Shown: one piece after another, positions 6,399 to 6,632 of the stretch
How the letters are laid out: every line of letters starts with the position of its first letter
How positions within the stretch are numbered: the first letter of the stretch is position 1
Source: Bacteroidota bacterium
GTDB taxonomy: Bacteria > Bacteroidota > Bacteroidia > Flavobacteriales > Flavobacteriaceae
Reading direction: 5' to 3'
Length of the DNA stretch: 6,632 bases
Assembly: GCA_022560715.1 (NCBI GenBank)
Contig: JADFSQ010000111.1
Span: 1 to 6,632, forward strand
The notes under the pieces: model-generated
Databases searched by the model: none
What the model was told of the DNA's origin: nothing
The model's input: the letters and a program-made list of their open reading frames with translations, nothing else
Position numbers and translations under genes: made by a program

Positions 6399-6632
6399 GA
6401 TACAAATATTGTTTCTAGGTTTTCAAAACTGGAAAGATTGATAGGCAATACTGACTGGTTAACAAGTAGGTTATCTGATAATAACCTTGAGCTGGTTGAT
6501 AAGCTGTCGGAAAATGCAGTTGAAATAAAAAAAGTGTTGCAGAATAACAATGGATTAACAGATGCCGAAAAAAGGCGAATATTAACTAGAGTGGCCGAAG
6601 AGCTAAAACCCCTAAGAAGTGGTATCTATGAA
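6399..6632 (+). CDS. Start-less partial open frame of unknown function (runs off right edge)
   Basis: This frame is open from just after a TAA at 6372-6374 to the window end, 86 codons, while the other plus frames and the minus strand are broken by stops. The predicted sequence begins DTNIVSRFSKLERLI and continues with heptad-like helical stretches such as NNLELVDKLSENAVEIKKVL and LTDAEKRRILTRVAEEL. I do not recognise the family. No in-frame ATG exists in the window. An ATG does occur at 6397, directly after the previous stop, but one frame off: it would give only 14 codons, ending at 6441. Adding one G after that ATG would give Met-Asp-Thr-Asn and join the long frame. TTG at 6438 is an alternative start. 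GC is about 36 percent, slightly above the neighbouring gene. It may be a real gene with an unusual start, a frameshifted one, or a sequencing error. Confidence 0.45.

Noticed and set aside
6397..6441. Short frame starting with the ATG directly after the helix-hairpin-helix stop
   Set aside because: It has only 14 codons before a TGA, and the overlapping frame one phase away is the one that stays open.
1..6632. tRNA, rRNA, CRISPR array, insertion sequence, or defence system
   Set aside because: No cloverleaf, spaced repeat series, transposase or known defence protein was seen on either strand.

Overview
The window looks like ordinary chromosomal DNA from a Bacteroidota bacterium, most likely a member of the Flavobacteriaceae. 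The evidence is the low GC (about 30 percent in lines counted by eye), the lack of clear Shine-Dalgarno sites, a good TAnnTTTG-type -7 promoter element, and the protein families present (DUF2851, flavobacterial-style AGCS carrier, membrane-anchored triple helix-hairpin-helix protein). It also carries a TCCCGATAnnTATCGGGA palindrome of a kind I remember as repeated in flavobacterial genomes. The species cannot be named.

Layout. Positions 1-632 (minus strand) hold the N-terminal 210 codons of a membrane-anchored redoxin that runs off the left edge. A 96-base divergent intergenic region separates it from a plus-strand series: a DUF2851 protein (729-2000), a lipoprotein subtilisin-like protease with inhibitor-like propeptide (2096-3367), a strong intrinsic terminator (3402-3431), a small PspC-domain membrane protein (3460-3687), a 198-base intergenic stretch with a nested inverted repeat, an alanine/glycine:cation symporter (3886-5478), and, 18 bases on, a membrane-anchored helix-hairpin-helix protein (5497-6396). 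The right edge holds an open frame of 86 codons with no usable ATG, which continues out of the window.

How the genes relate. No single pathway links them. The protease has its own promoter and terminator and looks like a self-contained unit. The symporter and helix-hairpin-helix genes are close enough to be co-transcribed, but a terminator-like hairpin spans the start of the second gene and may reduce read-through. The others are housekeeping or envelope functions: redox, membrane stress, amino-acid uptake, and possibly DNA binding at the membrane.

I found no convincing new multi-gene system, defence island, CRISPR array, insertion sequence or RNA gene. The points most worth checking are the terminator-like hairpin at 5500-5546, the palindrome inside the helix-hairpin-helix coding sequence, the possible nuclease and metal-site signature in DUF2851, and the start-less frame at the right edge.
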